Assembly: GCA_030549775.1 (NCBI GenBank)
Contig: CM060181.1
Coordinates: 51,404,218 to 51,468,217 of the forward strand
Source of the DNA: Tamarix chinensis
Lineage: Eukaryota; Streptophyta; Magnoliopsida; Caryophyllales; Tamaricaceae
Reading direction: 5' to 3'
DNA: 64,000 nt
The translations under genes and the position numbers were made by a program. Shown here in pieces: positions 10,240-22,179 of the stretch; within the stretch, counting starts at the first letter, position 1, and each line of letters begins with the position of its first letter. The notes beneath the pieces are model-generated. The model searched no databases, was not told the DNA's origin, and was given only the letters and a program-made list of their open reading frames with translations.

Positions 10240-10488
10240 ATCTTCATCTTAATATTGATTAGATAGCTAAGGTGGAGCACCTTAAGCTCATTTGTCCGTA
10301 CAAGCTCTCATTTGTTATGTTTCGTCCTCCTAGCATTCAAATGATGCTTGTTGTTTGGCAAAACACTCATTCATTTGTTTTTGGAATTGTTGGAATTGAG
10401 ATTTCCATTCTTAATCTTGTAGCGGATTAGTCTTCATCAAACTTATGTGAGAAGCAATAATACTTAGCCCCTTCCCTACAAACCTTGG
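10240..10488 (-). pseudogene. CACTA second-gene coiled-coil tail (3' of the nested LTR)
   Basis: The minus strand reads EMEISIPTIPKTNE in one frame and QFQQFQKQMNECFAKQQASF in another. This Gln-rich coiled-coil tail is typical of the second CACTA protein. It joins the sequence at 14454 once the solo LTR at 10489-14453 is removed. Stops follow at once. The call depends on the linked TNP2 and the position. Confidence 0.5.
10484..10488 (+). repeat. Target-site duplication, left copy (CTTGG)
   Basis: The five bases directly before the LTR start TGAAATGTCC. The partner at 14454-14458 is CTTAG: four of five bases match and the difference is a transition, as expected for an aged 5-bp duplication. 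Confidence 0.65.
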
Positions 10489-11490
10489 TGAAATGTCCCG
10501 AAAATTTCTAATTTTAAAATAATATATTTAAATGAAGTTTATTATAATAGTTAATTAAATATATTATTTTATTTAAAATAAAAGAGAATTAATTAGGGCA
10601 GACCAAGAATAAATTTATAAGTATTTTAATTAGGAGAAATTTGGGTATTTTAACTTTTAAAGATTTTAATTTGGGAATTTATTTAAATAAATTATTTTAT
10701 TTAAAATAAGAAGGAGAAAATAGTTTTAAATAAATAATTTTTATAAATAATCTAATTGAAGAAAATTAGGGTGTTTTACTAATTAAAATAGAATTTATGG
10801 AAACTATTTTAAAACCCTAAACTAGCCTAAAAAGGAAATTTAATATTTTTATTAAATAAATTATTTTATTTTAAATACCCAAAATATTATAATTAATTTA
10901 TTTAAAGCCAAAACCTTATTTTCTTCCTTTTTCCTTTTTCCTCTTTCTTTTCTTTTCTTTTTTTCTTTCTCCTTCTTCCGCTGGTTGGGCCTGGCGCGGC
11001 CCAACCTTCTTTCCTTTTTCCTCTCCCAGCGGCCCAACGGTACTGGCCTTCTTCCTGCGTGCGCGGCGTTTTGGTCGATTTTATGTCGAGACGCTGCGTC
11101 TCGTTAAGTGAGGGCCTAACTGGCACACGAACCGCCCGATTCTTCCCTTTTCTTTTCCTTCCTCGGCCGACCGGCCCACCCCCTCTTTCTTCTTCCTTCT
11201 TCCTCCGTCCTTCCCCCGTCGCTGCGATGAAACCTTCGACCCCATCAATGGCGTCTCTGGCTGCAGTGGCTTTAATCAGTCATTACTTGTCTCTTTGAAT
11301 TCCCCTTAACTCGAGGAATCAATTGGAGTAATTTTCGTGCGTTAACTCTCGCCTGTTTCTTCTCCCTAGCCTCGCGAAACCCTGAAACAAACCAAATGTT
11401 GGTCGCCCAATTACTGCCACCAGCCACCCAAATTCCCGTACCTAATACCTCCCTACCGACCTCCAAAACCCCATTATCCCATCTACCATC

Positions 11491-11498
11491 TATAAATA
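11491..11498 (+). promoter_or_regulatory. TATA box of the solo LTR
   Basis: TATAAATA lies about 1.0 kb into the LTR, directly before sequence that turns from AT-rich to C/T- and CG-richer, as expected at the U3/R boundary of a plant LTR promoter. Confidence 0.6.
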
Positions 11499-12046
11499 GT
11501 TAGATTGTAGGAGTTTTGGAATTTTTTTCTCACCCGAAACCCTAAGTGAAGGCCGTCATCACCGAGACTTTAGACGCAGATTCCGCCGCCGTTAGCCAGC
11601 CTAAGTTCCACCGAAACATTCCATTTTCTTCCCTGAAAGTTCCTCTAATTAACTAAATCATTTTCATCTCTCGATTATTCTTTCACGGGCCTCCATAACC
11701 GTGCCAAGTTGGCTGCTCGTCTCGCTTGAATTTTCACCCCGAAACCTTTAAGCCACCGTCCGCCGCTGTTTCCGCCACCTCCACTGCCATCTGAACCACT
11801 CAAAAACTCCCTATAATCCTCCTCCACCGAACCATAACCTTATTCTAATTTTTACCTTGCTCTTTCTCTCTTGTTCTTCATCTTTTTCCCTCTTAGACCC
11901 ATTTTTCCGGCCACCACCGTGAACCACCGCCGGTGCCGCCCATTTCCGCTGGCTTAAGGTGAAATCCTAGACCTTTTAAATACTTACTTTCGAATTATTG
12001 AGGATTATTATGCCTTTATCCTAATTTTTAATGGAAATTCGATTCT

Positions 12047-12047
12047 A

Positions 12048-12115
<68 letters not shown>

Positions 12116-12383
12116 CAACTGTAATCTAATGGTTAAATCCTATTTACAGGTTTGGGAGTATTCTAGAGTTAGAAAAACTATCATCCTCGAATTTTAGTTA
12201 TTTATTAGAATAAGTAAATGTTTATTATTATTATCAATAATATAATTAATATTATTATTATTAATGTATTTAATTATTTAATATGGTAATTATTTCAGGA
12301 GGGGCAGAAACCAAAAGTTCTAATTAAGACTTGCACTTTTACTTATATAAATGTTATTAACATTTAACATTTTTTTCTACTTA

Positions 12384-12455
<72 letters not shown>
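12047..12455 (+). repeat. Microsatellites (ATT)n, (TTG)n and (ATT)n within the LTR
   Basis: A run of about 22 ATT units spans 12047-12115. A run of about 12 TTG units at 12386-12423 passes straight into about 10 ATT units (to 12455). They sit in the middle of the solo LTR and should be highly variable in length. Confidence 0.95.
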
Positions 12456-12954
12456 CTTTACTAATTTGGTGAAGGGTGGAAAAGATTAGATCACCACCCC
12501 CTTGGAATGAAAATAAGAATTTAATTGTATTTTCAATGATAGTTTCTATAGTGATTATTAAGTAGTAGTTTTTAAATAAAAAATAAATAAATAAAACAAA
12601 TCTTGGAATAAGTTGGAAATAATAGCATTCTTAAGAAAAAACCTAATCTTAGTATTTTCCCATAGTAGGTGAGTCTAACCAAAGCTCTCAAGTAATATAG
12701 GAGCGTGCTGCAAGACTGGTGACATTTTAGGTAAGGGGTGCTAAGGCCATACTTGAATTATGTGATTTTATGCTATGCATGTCATATGATGTTAATTATA
12801 GTGTCTCTTGTGTGGATATTGTATAGTTATTATTTATACAACATGAGTATGAAATTGAAGTATGTTGGTGTGGATAAAGGGTGACATGAGAATCATGTGT
12901 ACATTTATGTTGTTATTGTTGTATAATGTGGCCTCAAGATATGCATGATGGAGT

Positions 12955-13315
12955 TATAAAATATTGATAGGGATTTGCATGGGTTAGGGTTTTGCATAAA
13001 AGTGGGGATTTCATGGAAAATGGGTTGCATGGGAGCTAGGATTTGCATGGAAATATGTTGTACGTGGAGTTAGGGTTTTGCATAGGAGTTAGGTTTTGCA
13101 TGGAAATATGTTGTACGTGGAGTGAGGGTTTTGCATAGGAGTTAGGGTTTGCATGGAAACATGTTTTACGTAGAATTAGGGTTTTCATGGGAGATAGGGT
13201 TTGCATGGAACTATGTTTTACATGGAGTTAGGGTTCGCATGTGAGTATGGTTTGTGTGGGGATTAGGGTTTGATTGGAAGTGTATTTTACGTGGAGCTAA
13301 GGTTGTATAGTGTTG
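12955..13315 (+). repeat. Minisatellite, about 53-bp unit, in the LTR
   Basis: About six imperfect tandem copies carry the words ggagttagggttttgcat and ggaaatatgttgtacgtgg. Adjacent units differ by a few substitutions and small gaps. Confidence 0.85.
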
Positions 13316-13394
13316 ATCATGCATATCTAGGATATTATCTAAGATGAAGTTGTTGAATAAGATACTTAAGATACTAATCATTTAAAGTGAAATA

Positions 13395-13725
13395 TCATTG
13401 AGACGAGACCAACCGATCCACTGGTTCGGAATAGTGGTTAAGGTGTTACCCTATGTGTGACCGATCCACCGGCTATAATAGTGGTTAGGATATGATGTCC
13501 TATGTGAAACCAATCTACCGGTTATAATAGTGGGGGTTCCCGAGCTCAATAAAAATAAACCATATTTTGCAAGGTACCATGCAACCGGAGCCAACCGATC
13601 CACCGGTCAGGAATAGTGGTTAGAACGCGTAGTCCTATGGTGTATCCGATCCACCGGCTATAATAGTGGTTAGGGTATGATACCCTATGTGCCTCCGATC
13701 CACCGGAAATAATAGTGGGGGCTCC
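13395..13725 (+). repeat. Minisatellite with CCGATCCACCGG core in the LTR
   Basis: Five or six imperfect copies of ccgatccaccgg then tataatagtggttagg, separated by tatgatgtcctatgtg-like spacers. The core contains the short dyad CCG..CGG. Confidence 0.85.
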
Positions 13726-14453
13726 CTTATTCGCATGGATTTGATAAAAGGCATGATGTGTATCGATTTCCGATAAAAGATCAATTAAGTAATTAACCTG
13801 GATTTTATTTGGGACTCTAAGTATCAACCTGATTGTTCGTACGATATTATGTTACCGTGATTATGCCTCTGTTATTTTCTATATATGAATCACTATGCTT
13901 ATGTGTTGGCATTAGTGCTCGGTTACCTTACTTAGTACGTAGCGTACTGATCACCCGTTTCATGGGTGCTGCTCATTCCAACGAGTAGAAGGCCCATCTG
14001 ATTTACTGCAGGTAGTAGATGTCTTTTATGATGATATCGATGTATATGGGACATCAGGATGAGTCAAGTGATGATGGGGCGGGACCTGTTTCTGTAGTGA
14101 CATGGCCGGCTCTCCTTGAGATTTTTATTTCCATTTCCTTTAATTTTTAAGAGAATAATCCGGAAACAGTTTTATTATTGCAGTTATCTCCTTTCTCAAT
14201 GAACTAATTCTCGTACTTTGGATTGTATAAGGAACATTACGTAATTGATTTTCGTAATCATGAATTTGGATTATGTATTAATGTTTCAAGTCGTTTTTCT
14301 TAGCCTTAGCACTTAATGTTGGAACGGTAGGAGTGAACCGGTCTAGTATTAAGTGTGGCGGTAACATTTTTAGAATTCACAAGTTTTCAGTGTTTCTAAT
14401 TTAATTGCTTCCGTTTTTTTAAAAAAATATATAGTGAATTTTGGGGTGTTACA

Positions 14454-14458
14454 CTTAG
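14454..14458 (+). repeat. Target-site duplication, right copy (CTTAG)
   Basis: The five bases directly after the LTR end GTGTTACA. They pair with CTTGG at 10484-10488. Confidence 0.65.
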
Positions 14459-15710
14459 TCCCACACATTTTCTATGTCCTATATGACTATTAAAACTTCA
14501 TCGAGTATTAGTTCTTCATCAAAATTTGGAGGTGTAGGATAATTCACAATAGCATTCTTAGAAGCCATATATGAAAAGGTTCCTTCCCATTTCCTTAACA
14601 TTTTTTTATGTGGTGAGAAAAAGTTAGACACATATTATAAACAAAATATTAATAATATTATAATTAATTACATATAACTTATAGAATTCTCCTCAACTTG
14701 AGGAGTGACCCATTTATTATTCTTAAAATACATTTTTTCTATAGATCTATATCATAGGTAATAAATTTTTTTTTTCTGGATTGGTCTATATAATTTTGAA
14801 ACAAAAGTTACAATACATTACCAATTAAAAAATAGTAATCCAAAATTTCTATTACCTTCTTATAGTGGTATTATGACAATTGCTATGTACCATGGCAAAA
14901 GGGAGTGCTCTATTTTGCTCTATATGCATCTATTTTTTCTACCAAAGCATTCACCAATCAAAAAGTAATTTGTTCATATTTTTTATATGCAATTTTATTC
15001 AATTTTTATAGAAAAATTTAATATCACTTGTGCATCCTCTAAATTTCATAGGTCAATACATCTTTTTCCTTGAAAAAAGAGAAAGACATACAAACATTAT
15101 CTTCTAGTGAATCCTTTTGTGATCAGTTATAGAATCTTTGTATTGATCAACTATCATTCGATTGAGACCAAATTGAATCCTAGACCATGCTTGAGTCGCC
15201 ATCCATGGAGCTAAATCAAAATATGTATGCATATATACATAATCATATGTTAGAAATTACATAATTTTGATTTTATTACTTAATTATAAAAGGAAATAAA
15301 TAAATTCTACCTAAAATTTAGGGAGGATATTCATTTTATCCTCAAAAGGGTAATATGACCACCTCTTATAATATAAAGGTATTTTTATCCCAATATTTCC
15401 TACATACCTGGCGAACCTGTTACCATATGAACTGATGAAATTTATCATGTTAGCATGAAAATCAAACTTTTCCTCAAACATTTGTCTTCCTCCTCTTTCA
15501 AAATATTCCAACATGCATATATTGATTTTATTATTAATATGATAAAATTATAAAAGTAATATTAAGGAAAAAAATATATTAGATCAAATTTTATACCTTC
15601 TAAGTTCTAACACTAGGAGCATAGTTAGTGAGGGTGTGATGGTTCACATCTACGACCATCACCACGATGACTTCAAGCGACAACATCAACCATATAAAAA
15701 CTACGGAAAT
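14454..15710 (-). pseudogene. CACTA second protein (plant transposase, Ptta/En/Spm type), decayed
   Basis: The clearest part is the minus-strand frame at 15514-15311, which ends RYVGNIGIKIPLYYKRWSYY. This resembles the conserved 'VGVLVRTKVPITYKDWRKVP'-like block of plant transposase (Ptta/En/Spm, Pfam Transposase_24 type). Further down, near 15190-15110, the words MATQAWSRIQFGLNRMI are visible, and a short ATG-led exon-like stretch lies at about 14567-14460. Several stops interrupt the reading. In CACTA elements this gene follows TNP2, as here. Its 3' tail is displaced to 10488-10240 by the nested solo LTR. Confidence 0.6.
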
Positions 15711-16339
15711 TATCAAATATTTTGATATGTAGAAACTATCCATTATGATGGTAAACATAAATGAAAAAGTGTTGAACATGTCAAAATCATAGGAAATAAT
15801 ACAATTTGATCTCTAATAATAAAATTGTGACTAGGTTTAGATTAAGTACAAAAATACAACTACATTACGTAATTACTAATCATAATTATAAATGTTATCT
15901 CTATTAGGGAATTATCCTTCACTATCCTCATCCAAAAATTATTAATCTATGTTCTCACCTTCAACAATGAAGTCTCTCAAGTTATCTTGATCACTACTTT
16001 GGACCGTGATACTACTAGCACCAGCACGTATAATATTTAAGTTTTCAACGTCTATAATATTAATGTTAAAGTCAACAGTAGTCGAGTCAACATGATCCAA
16101 CATTCTTTACCATACTACTTTATAATTTAGGCTATTATACAAATAATCCACTTATCAAACTTTCTTTACCCGAGTTTTAAGAATACATTGATCATTCTCA
16201 TACCACTCATTCATAGTATAAATACTAGTAATATGGTTTGCTCATATAATTTTCTTCTTCCTCATATTGGTATCAAAATCAAAACACTTGCATTTAAATA
16301 AAACTATAAAACACCTTAATAGGTAAGATCATTCTATAT

Positions 16340-19300
16340 TCTTGATTAATTATTTATAGAAATTATTACCATCCTAACCCAATATAGATATGCAATTATT
16401 CTACATTTTCTCTTTAGATTTGTATTAAGCGTTGAGAATTTAACTCCATTAAGTGCCATATCAAACACACCAAATGCCAAGAAGAACAACTCATCAGGGA
16501 ATTCAAGGGATCTCATTTCACACAACTCGTACATCTATAATGTTTATGTGTTTAAAATAAGTAATGATATCATAAACCCTAATGATGAATTATAATGGGT
16601 TTCAATTTTTATTACTAAAAATAATTTTCTTTGAATATAACCAATATTGAAATTCTTTTTTTTTGTCCTTCGTTCAAATTAATACCACCGCCACATCATT
16701 AAATATCATTTATGTTCACGATAAAAACAATACATTTGTCTAATCAATTTTCACTAGTTATTTATATATAATATTATGATAAATATAGATAATATTATAG
16801 TACACTTACTCTAGATATATAATATTACTCTAAAGCATAAGAGTGAGTATCTTTCTTAACTTTATCTATTATACACACATATGCCTTCTTACCAATGGAG
16901 TGAGCTTGAGATTGGAAAACCGATAGCATATGCTTCTACACAATCACATTTGCATTTCTATCTGACCTATTGAACTTAATTTCAAAACCTTTCAAATGCA
17001 TAGAATAAAAACTCAATGCTTTGTTGAATATGAAGCCGTCAGCAATAGAACCCTATGGCCAAACATGATTTTGAATATACTTCTTTAAGTCATTTAACTT
17101 CCTCTTATGTGGATACATCCATCTCCTATGAATTGGTCCATCGAGCCTTACTTATTTAGGTAAGTAGATTATTAATTGAACCATGATACTAAAAAAGTAT
17201 GGAGGAAATATGTGTTTCATCTTATACATGATAAGATTAATATGTTATTTTTCTTTCTCTAAATCACCCATGCAAAGTTTTAATAGACATATTTGACTAA
17301 AGAAGTTACTTAGCTTGATAATGGTGTTGCTTATATGCTTGTTATAAACACATGCACACCAATTGGTAACAGATGTTGCATTATGACATGATGGTCATGT
17401 GACTTCAATTCACTCAATCAAACATCAAGAAAATTATTCCTCAAATTATTGAGAAAACCATCAAGAAACTTCATATTCCATAAGATGTTGAGGAATGTCA
17501 TCTTATCATATAAAGAAAGCTTATTTTTAGCACTAGGATTTGTCAGCTTATTCCCATCATAAGAAAGATGCATCTCGTGTCTAATGTTCATATTTAATAA
17601 GTTATTACATTATAAGTACCCTTTGTATCAACGGTACAAATTAATGTCTTGATCAAATTAGAAGAACTATTATTCTCAATATGTGTGGCATCTAAATTAT
17701 GTTTTATCATAAATGTGGACCAATATGATAGCTCATAGAAAATTCTCTTATTTTTCTAACTTAACTCATAAACGCCTCTTTTCTCTTGCTAGAATACATC
17801 CCAAAGAGTGATCTTGTATGTAACTCAACAACACCAAGATATCATTAGCTGATAACTTTTAAGAAGGACTTCATTTCTCAACCTTATCTTTATATAATTT
17901 GCTTTTTCACATTAGATTATTGGTGGAAAGAAATCGGTGAGGGATAATATATCCTACCTTAGATCTCAATATAATAGATGGATTGTCTTTATTGCAATTA
18001 GTACACACAATATATACTTGCCCCATCCATTATAAGAGATATGATCAAGTAGAAAAATTATTAATAAGCCATAACAATTTTGCACACATTTTGAACATTT
18101 TATTCTAAAAATCATATTGTGTTTCAATTCCTTCCAACTACAAATATTTTATTTCATCAACCATTGATATGAGAAACACATCAATATCCCTCTTAGGACC
18201 ATTAAGATAGAGTATTAACAAATTTAACATAAAAATTAGGTCTTTCATCCATCACTATGGGGATAGTTATAAGTGATCATAATTACCGGTAACATGCTAT
18301 AATTGCTACCCATGCCAAATAGATTAAACCCATTAAATGATAACCCCAAACTAATATTACAAGGATAAGAAACAAAATAAGAATACTTCAAATCAAAATC
18401 TTTCCATTCTTGTCCATCAATAAGAATTTGTAACACCCTCAACTCCCTAGAATGCCAAGACAAATGCCATCTCATCTATTCAATAGTGTTTCTACAAGCA
18501 TACAACCTCTTAAATCTTAGTATCATAGGAAAAAACTTTATGAGGTAATTAATTTCCCTTTATACCTTCATCAACCCATCAAGAGGTACCATACACTAGA
18601 AAAGTATTTATGCCTGCATTTTCCTTCTAAAAAAGTGCAAAATCAAACCTCCACATGTGAATCAATTTGTACCCTCAACCTAACTTTCTCATCATATTAA
18701 CATCATAATGCGATTTAAGTAACTTATTTCCATGTGGAAGAGCCTCTTTAAAAAAACTTTAATAGTCCATCAAATGACTTATTACACTACTTGTTCAACA
18801 CCTTATGATGCATCAACTTTACTAAAAAGTTTAAAGAAGAGAAATTATTACATCCATGATATATTTTAGACTCAAACTCTTGAAATAACTCTATAATATT
18901 GATCTCTATCAATCCCTAAATCATCACCTAAAGTCTAATAATCATATCTATTAATTATTAAGTCAACACCTAAGGGCTCATCATCATCCATGTCATTTGC
19001 ATCCGGCTTATAAGTACCACCAAACAAATCACCTAAAATATATATCACATCATATCCTCTTTCCTCCTCAACTGACACTAACTTAGTTTCACCATGATAA
19101 AACCATTTCTTGTAAGTTGGCATGAACCTAAAGTGTAGTATTTAACTTTTAATTAAATTAAAAGAATGCCAAATATAATGATTAGAATTCTTACAAGGAC
19201 ATTGAGCACACCTATATGAATTTAAACAAAATTTTGGCATTTCAATAAAAGCTTGACGCCCATTCCAAAACTCATTAGACCTACATTTCTAAAATCTCAT

Positions 19301-19363
19301 CCAACTCTCATTGATGGTTATCTTATATGGTTTATTTATTCAAAGTAATTTATTTTCATCCAT
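16340..19363 (-). pseudogene. CACTA TNP2-type transposase, nearly full-length but dead
   Basis: Reading right to left, MDENKLL starts at 19363. INESWMRF, KCRSNEFWNGRQAF and QCPCKNSNHYIWH follow (N-terminal transposase-associated domain), then MPTYKKWFYHGE (19123). MRWHLSWHSRELRVL and NISLGLSFNGFNLFGMGSN (18475-18245) give the tnp2 core. LKSHDHHVMMQHLLPI (near 17410) and GPIHRRWMYPHKRKLNDLKK then KGFEIKFNRSDRN (17150-16970) match the DUF4218 region. SLEFPDELFFLAFG then NGVKFSTLNTNLKRKC (16534-16346) match DUF4216. Order and spacing are those of a complete TNP2, but stops and frameshifts occur throughout. It supplied, or descends from, the transposase of the 12-kb element. Confidence 0.85.
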
Positions 19364-19380
19364 CTTATCTATAATTAAAA

Positions 19381-21200
19381 TTTAGCAAACAACGATACTA
19401 TAATATTAATTACATGGAAGTGTAACCAAATAATAAATACTATGTATAACAACAAGATAAAACATGGGTATAACATCTAATTAGGAACCCTAGTACTTAT
19501 AGGCTACTATTACCCAACATGCCTCATGAAGATCAACTCTTAGTTACATCTTGATTGCTCTCGATCACCTTCGAAATCCCAGGGTAGTATCTGATGACCA
19601 AATTTCTATCTTCAAATGAGTCCACAATTCTCATAGAATTTTTTCTCTATCAATTCTTTAGAAGAAGGTCCATATTCCTCCAATGAGTCACTAGGATTAT
19701 TAGGGTATATAGTTGTCAGTATTCCATGTAGAGACCTCCACTCATCATCAGTAACTATGAACTCTTTTGCTATATGATCATAGTGTCTCATAAAATTTTT
19801 ACCTTCAATAAATCGAGAGTGTGGAAGATCAATGACAATGGTTGTATGAATGGAAAAGTTAGAAAAATATAATACGACCTAAACTTGTATGGTCCTAAAT
19901 ACAAACTCCTCTCTACCATACGATCTAGCACATCATGTACCCATATCACATGGTGCCTAATATCCCTATCCGTAGGCATCCTAAATTAGTACAAAGGGTA
20001 TATGATGGGTAACATCCTACATCCTATAAAAGGGAACAATATCACAAACATTAATATCAAGACCCATTTAAGTTAACATTAACTTTATTTCATTTCTTTT
20101 CCATGACTAATTATTGTTAAAGACTCTTAACAATTTCATGTAGAAACATTTTATTTTCTAACTTAATTATAACAAACAATTATGTGCTTTCTACTTATAA
20201 TTCTATGCTATGTATATTTTTATTAAATGCTGATAATAAGGGATTTTTATTTATTAATACTATCATTACTATACCAAACGTTTAAATCTTACTATATATA
20301 ATTATTTTTTATTTTTTAAACTATACAAATATTTTAGTTCCACTATTGCATAAAAGTGTACTAAGTAAAATTAAGCAATTTAAAGTTTTGAGGTTTTTTT
20401 TATTATCATCTTCATTAATTATTATATAAGTTTAAATTTAATTTTTTTTATTAAAATAAATAACTATCATGGATTAATCTAATTGCCCACATAACCTAAC
20501 TAGAATACTCTAATTAACCAATTATTTATTACTAATAGTAAAATTAACTAAAATATTTATTATACTATATCATACTAATATTTATTAGAATCTAACATGC
20601 TTACTAAAAACTATATGCAATAATCTAATTACCCACATAACCTAACTACAATAATCAAATTACCTAAGTATACAAAATCGGAGTACAATAATCTAATTAA
20701 CCAATTATACAAAAGCTAACTACAATAATCTATACAGAACAATTAACATAAAACAATAAACATATACATAATAATATCACCAACAACAAACTAACAACCC
20801 TTAAGTCCATATAAATAATAAACATATAAAGTACTGACAATATTTCAAAAATTACAATGAATTCTAGCGAAATTGGCATTCCTCTAGTGTCATTGGTGGT
20901 GCTTTGGGCGGTGTCAGTGGTGGCACACTAGTGGTTCTACCTACAAAATAACAATTAGGTAATTTCATACCAAAAAACACCAAGAAATCAAATTAAGACT
21001 AAAAATAACCTTGAAGATGGGAAGAAGTTTATGGAGAAAAGTTGAAAAGGGAAAATAATGGAGGAGAAAGTTGAATGAGAAAGAGGAAAAAATGGTGGAA
21101 AGGGTTGAGGATAAAAGCAAGGGCTACCAAGGTTGAAGATAAAGAGGGAAATAATGGACAAGGGCATACAAGTGGCTTATTAAGGGTGATATAGTTGATA
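19381..21200. other. 5' region of the CACTA element, no gene recognised
   Basis: Sequence upstream of the minus-strand TNP2. A frame at 19979-19788 (minus) begins MPTDRDIRHHVIWVHDVLDR and continues downstream in broken frames, but I do not recognise it. A purine-rich tract at 21000-21150 (gaagaagtttatggagaaaa type) may be leader or intron. The rest, 20000-20850, is very AT-rich. Confidence 0.45.
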
Positions 21201-21229
21201 TTAAGCTCATAAATGAAATGACATCATTT

Positions 21230-21629
21230 TGATTTTTCTTTAGAAAAATGAAAACTTTTTATTATTGAGGAACAAATCATCAATATTAAGGAATATTCTT
21301 CAGTATTAAGAATAATTATTTTGTCACCATCCCTTGGTGGAAAATTTTCATTCATACAAATTTGGCCAAAAATATACCTTATTATTGATAATATTATCAT
21401 CATGATTATGAGTTTATATTTGGAATATATTTTCCCAAGATTTTTTAGGTAAACATTTGGGAAGAAATTTTGGTGCCCTTTAATACCAATGATATTAATA
21501 TTACTTGCCATTTTTGGCAATTGAATATAGATTCTTGCTCACAAATAATTGTTAGTTAAGTCCTATTACTGACAATTATCTACTACCGGTATTGAGATCA
21601 TTGGTATTTACCTATGTTCTTGTAGTTAT
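21230..21629 (-). repeat. CACTA 5' terminus and subterminal repeats
   Basis: On the minus strand it begins ACTACAAGAACATAGG at 21629 (consensus CACTACAAGAA with the first C changed or lost). Repeated taccaatgat/atcattggta, ggtattgagat and ttactgacaattat words follow. The same words occur at 9640-10080. Confidence 0.65.
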
Positions 21630-22140
21630 ACTTTTATGTTTTCATTCAATTATGTTAAGTATTTTTAGAATATAATTTATGTTGTAATCATCATCAAAAT
21701 CTAATAAATCATTTAAAAATAATGTTTTTATATTATTTAAGTTTCATATTACTATTTACAAGTATAAAAACATATTTATTTTATAAGTTAGTGTTATTTT
21801 TTAGAATATAGTAAATAGAATAAATAAACAAATAAACTAAGTCTTCTATCATTTTCTATACACTAATTGGCGAATCGATGGAAATTTTGTTAGTTATTTC
21901 TTTGAACATTTTTTTTTTCTTTTTATATCCTCTATCAAAAATAGTGTTTGTGTCAATGAAGCATTAATAGGGATTCTAGAGTATGTTTTAGAGGATGATA
22001 GTGAAACAATAGATTCATAAGATTCCTAGTAGGGAGTTTATACTCAAGCAAAGATGGTAGTAATATATGGGAATAGAAAGGACTAATAGAGGTTGCCGGA
22101 GAAGTGGATGAAAGTTTGGCTACCATTAATATGAAAAAAC
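21630..22140. other. AT-rich spacer, nothing recognised
   Basis: No gene-like frame. The end of the stretch (from about 22020) may be the leader of the LINE that follows. Confidence 0.5.
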
Positions 22141-22179
22141 AGATGGGATTATGCGTTAAAGTGACTCACTGCATTACGT

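Larger units (their letters stand above)
10489..14453 (+). mobile_element. Solo LTR, 3,965 bp, Ty3/gypsy-like, nested in the CACTA element
   Basis: The LTR begins TGAAATGTCCCG and ends GGGGTGTTACA, with a TG...CA structure and a 5-bp target duplication (CTTGG/CTTAG). No gag, pol, primer-binding site or polypurine tract adjoins it, so it is a solo LTR left after recombination between two LTRs. From left to right it holds an AT-rich U3, a TATA box (11491), a GC-richer transcribed-leader-like block with pyrimidine tracts (about 10915-11950), microsatellites, two minisatellites, and a 3' part with tactcatt/tgctcattcc words before the end. The long LTR suggests a Tekay/Del-type chromovirus, but I see no coding region to prove it. 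Confidence 0.85.
9640..21629 (-). mobile_element. Decayed autonomous-type CACTA element, about 12 kb, minus strand
   Basis: The element reads right to left. Its 5' end is at about 21629, where the minus strand begins ACTACAAGAACATAGG (family consensus CACTACAAGAA). Next come subterminal repeats (21629-21230), a TNP2 transposase (19363-16340), and a second gene with its coiled-coil tail (about 15700-14454, continued at 10488-10240). A second subterminal block with the same words (accaatgat, ggtaataag, ttgccaatta) lies at about 10080-9640. A solo LTR at 10489-14453 splits the second gene. The exact left terminus is not resolved. Confidence 0.75.

Noticed and set aside
10902..11298. Possible host gene in the GC-rich block (frames on both strands)
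   Set aside because: The frames are composed of low-complexity Arg/Lys/Glu or Pro/Ser text from pyrimidine tracts and lie inside a well-bounded solo LTR.
12955..13725. CRISPR-like array
   Set aside because: Repeats are imperfect tandem units without unique spacers, in a plant LTR. They are minisatellites.
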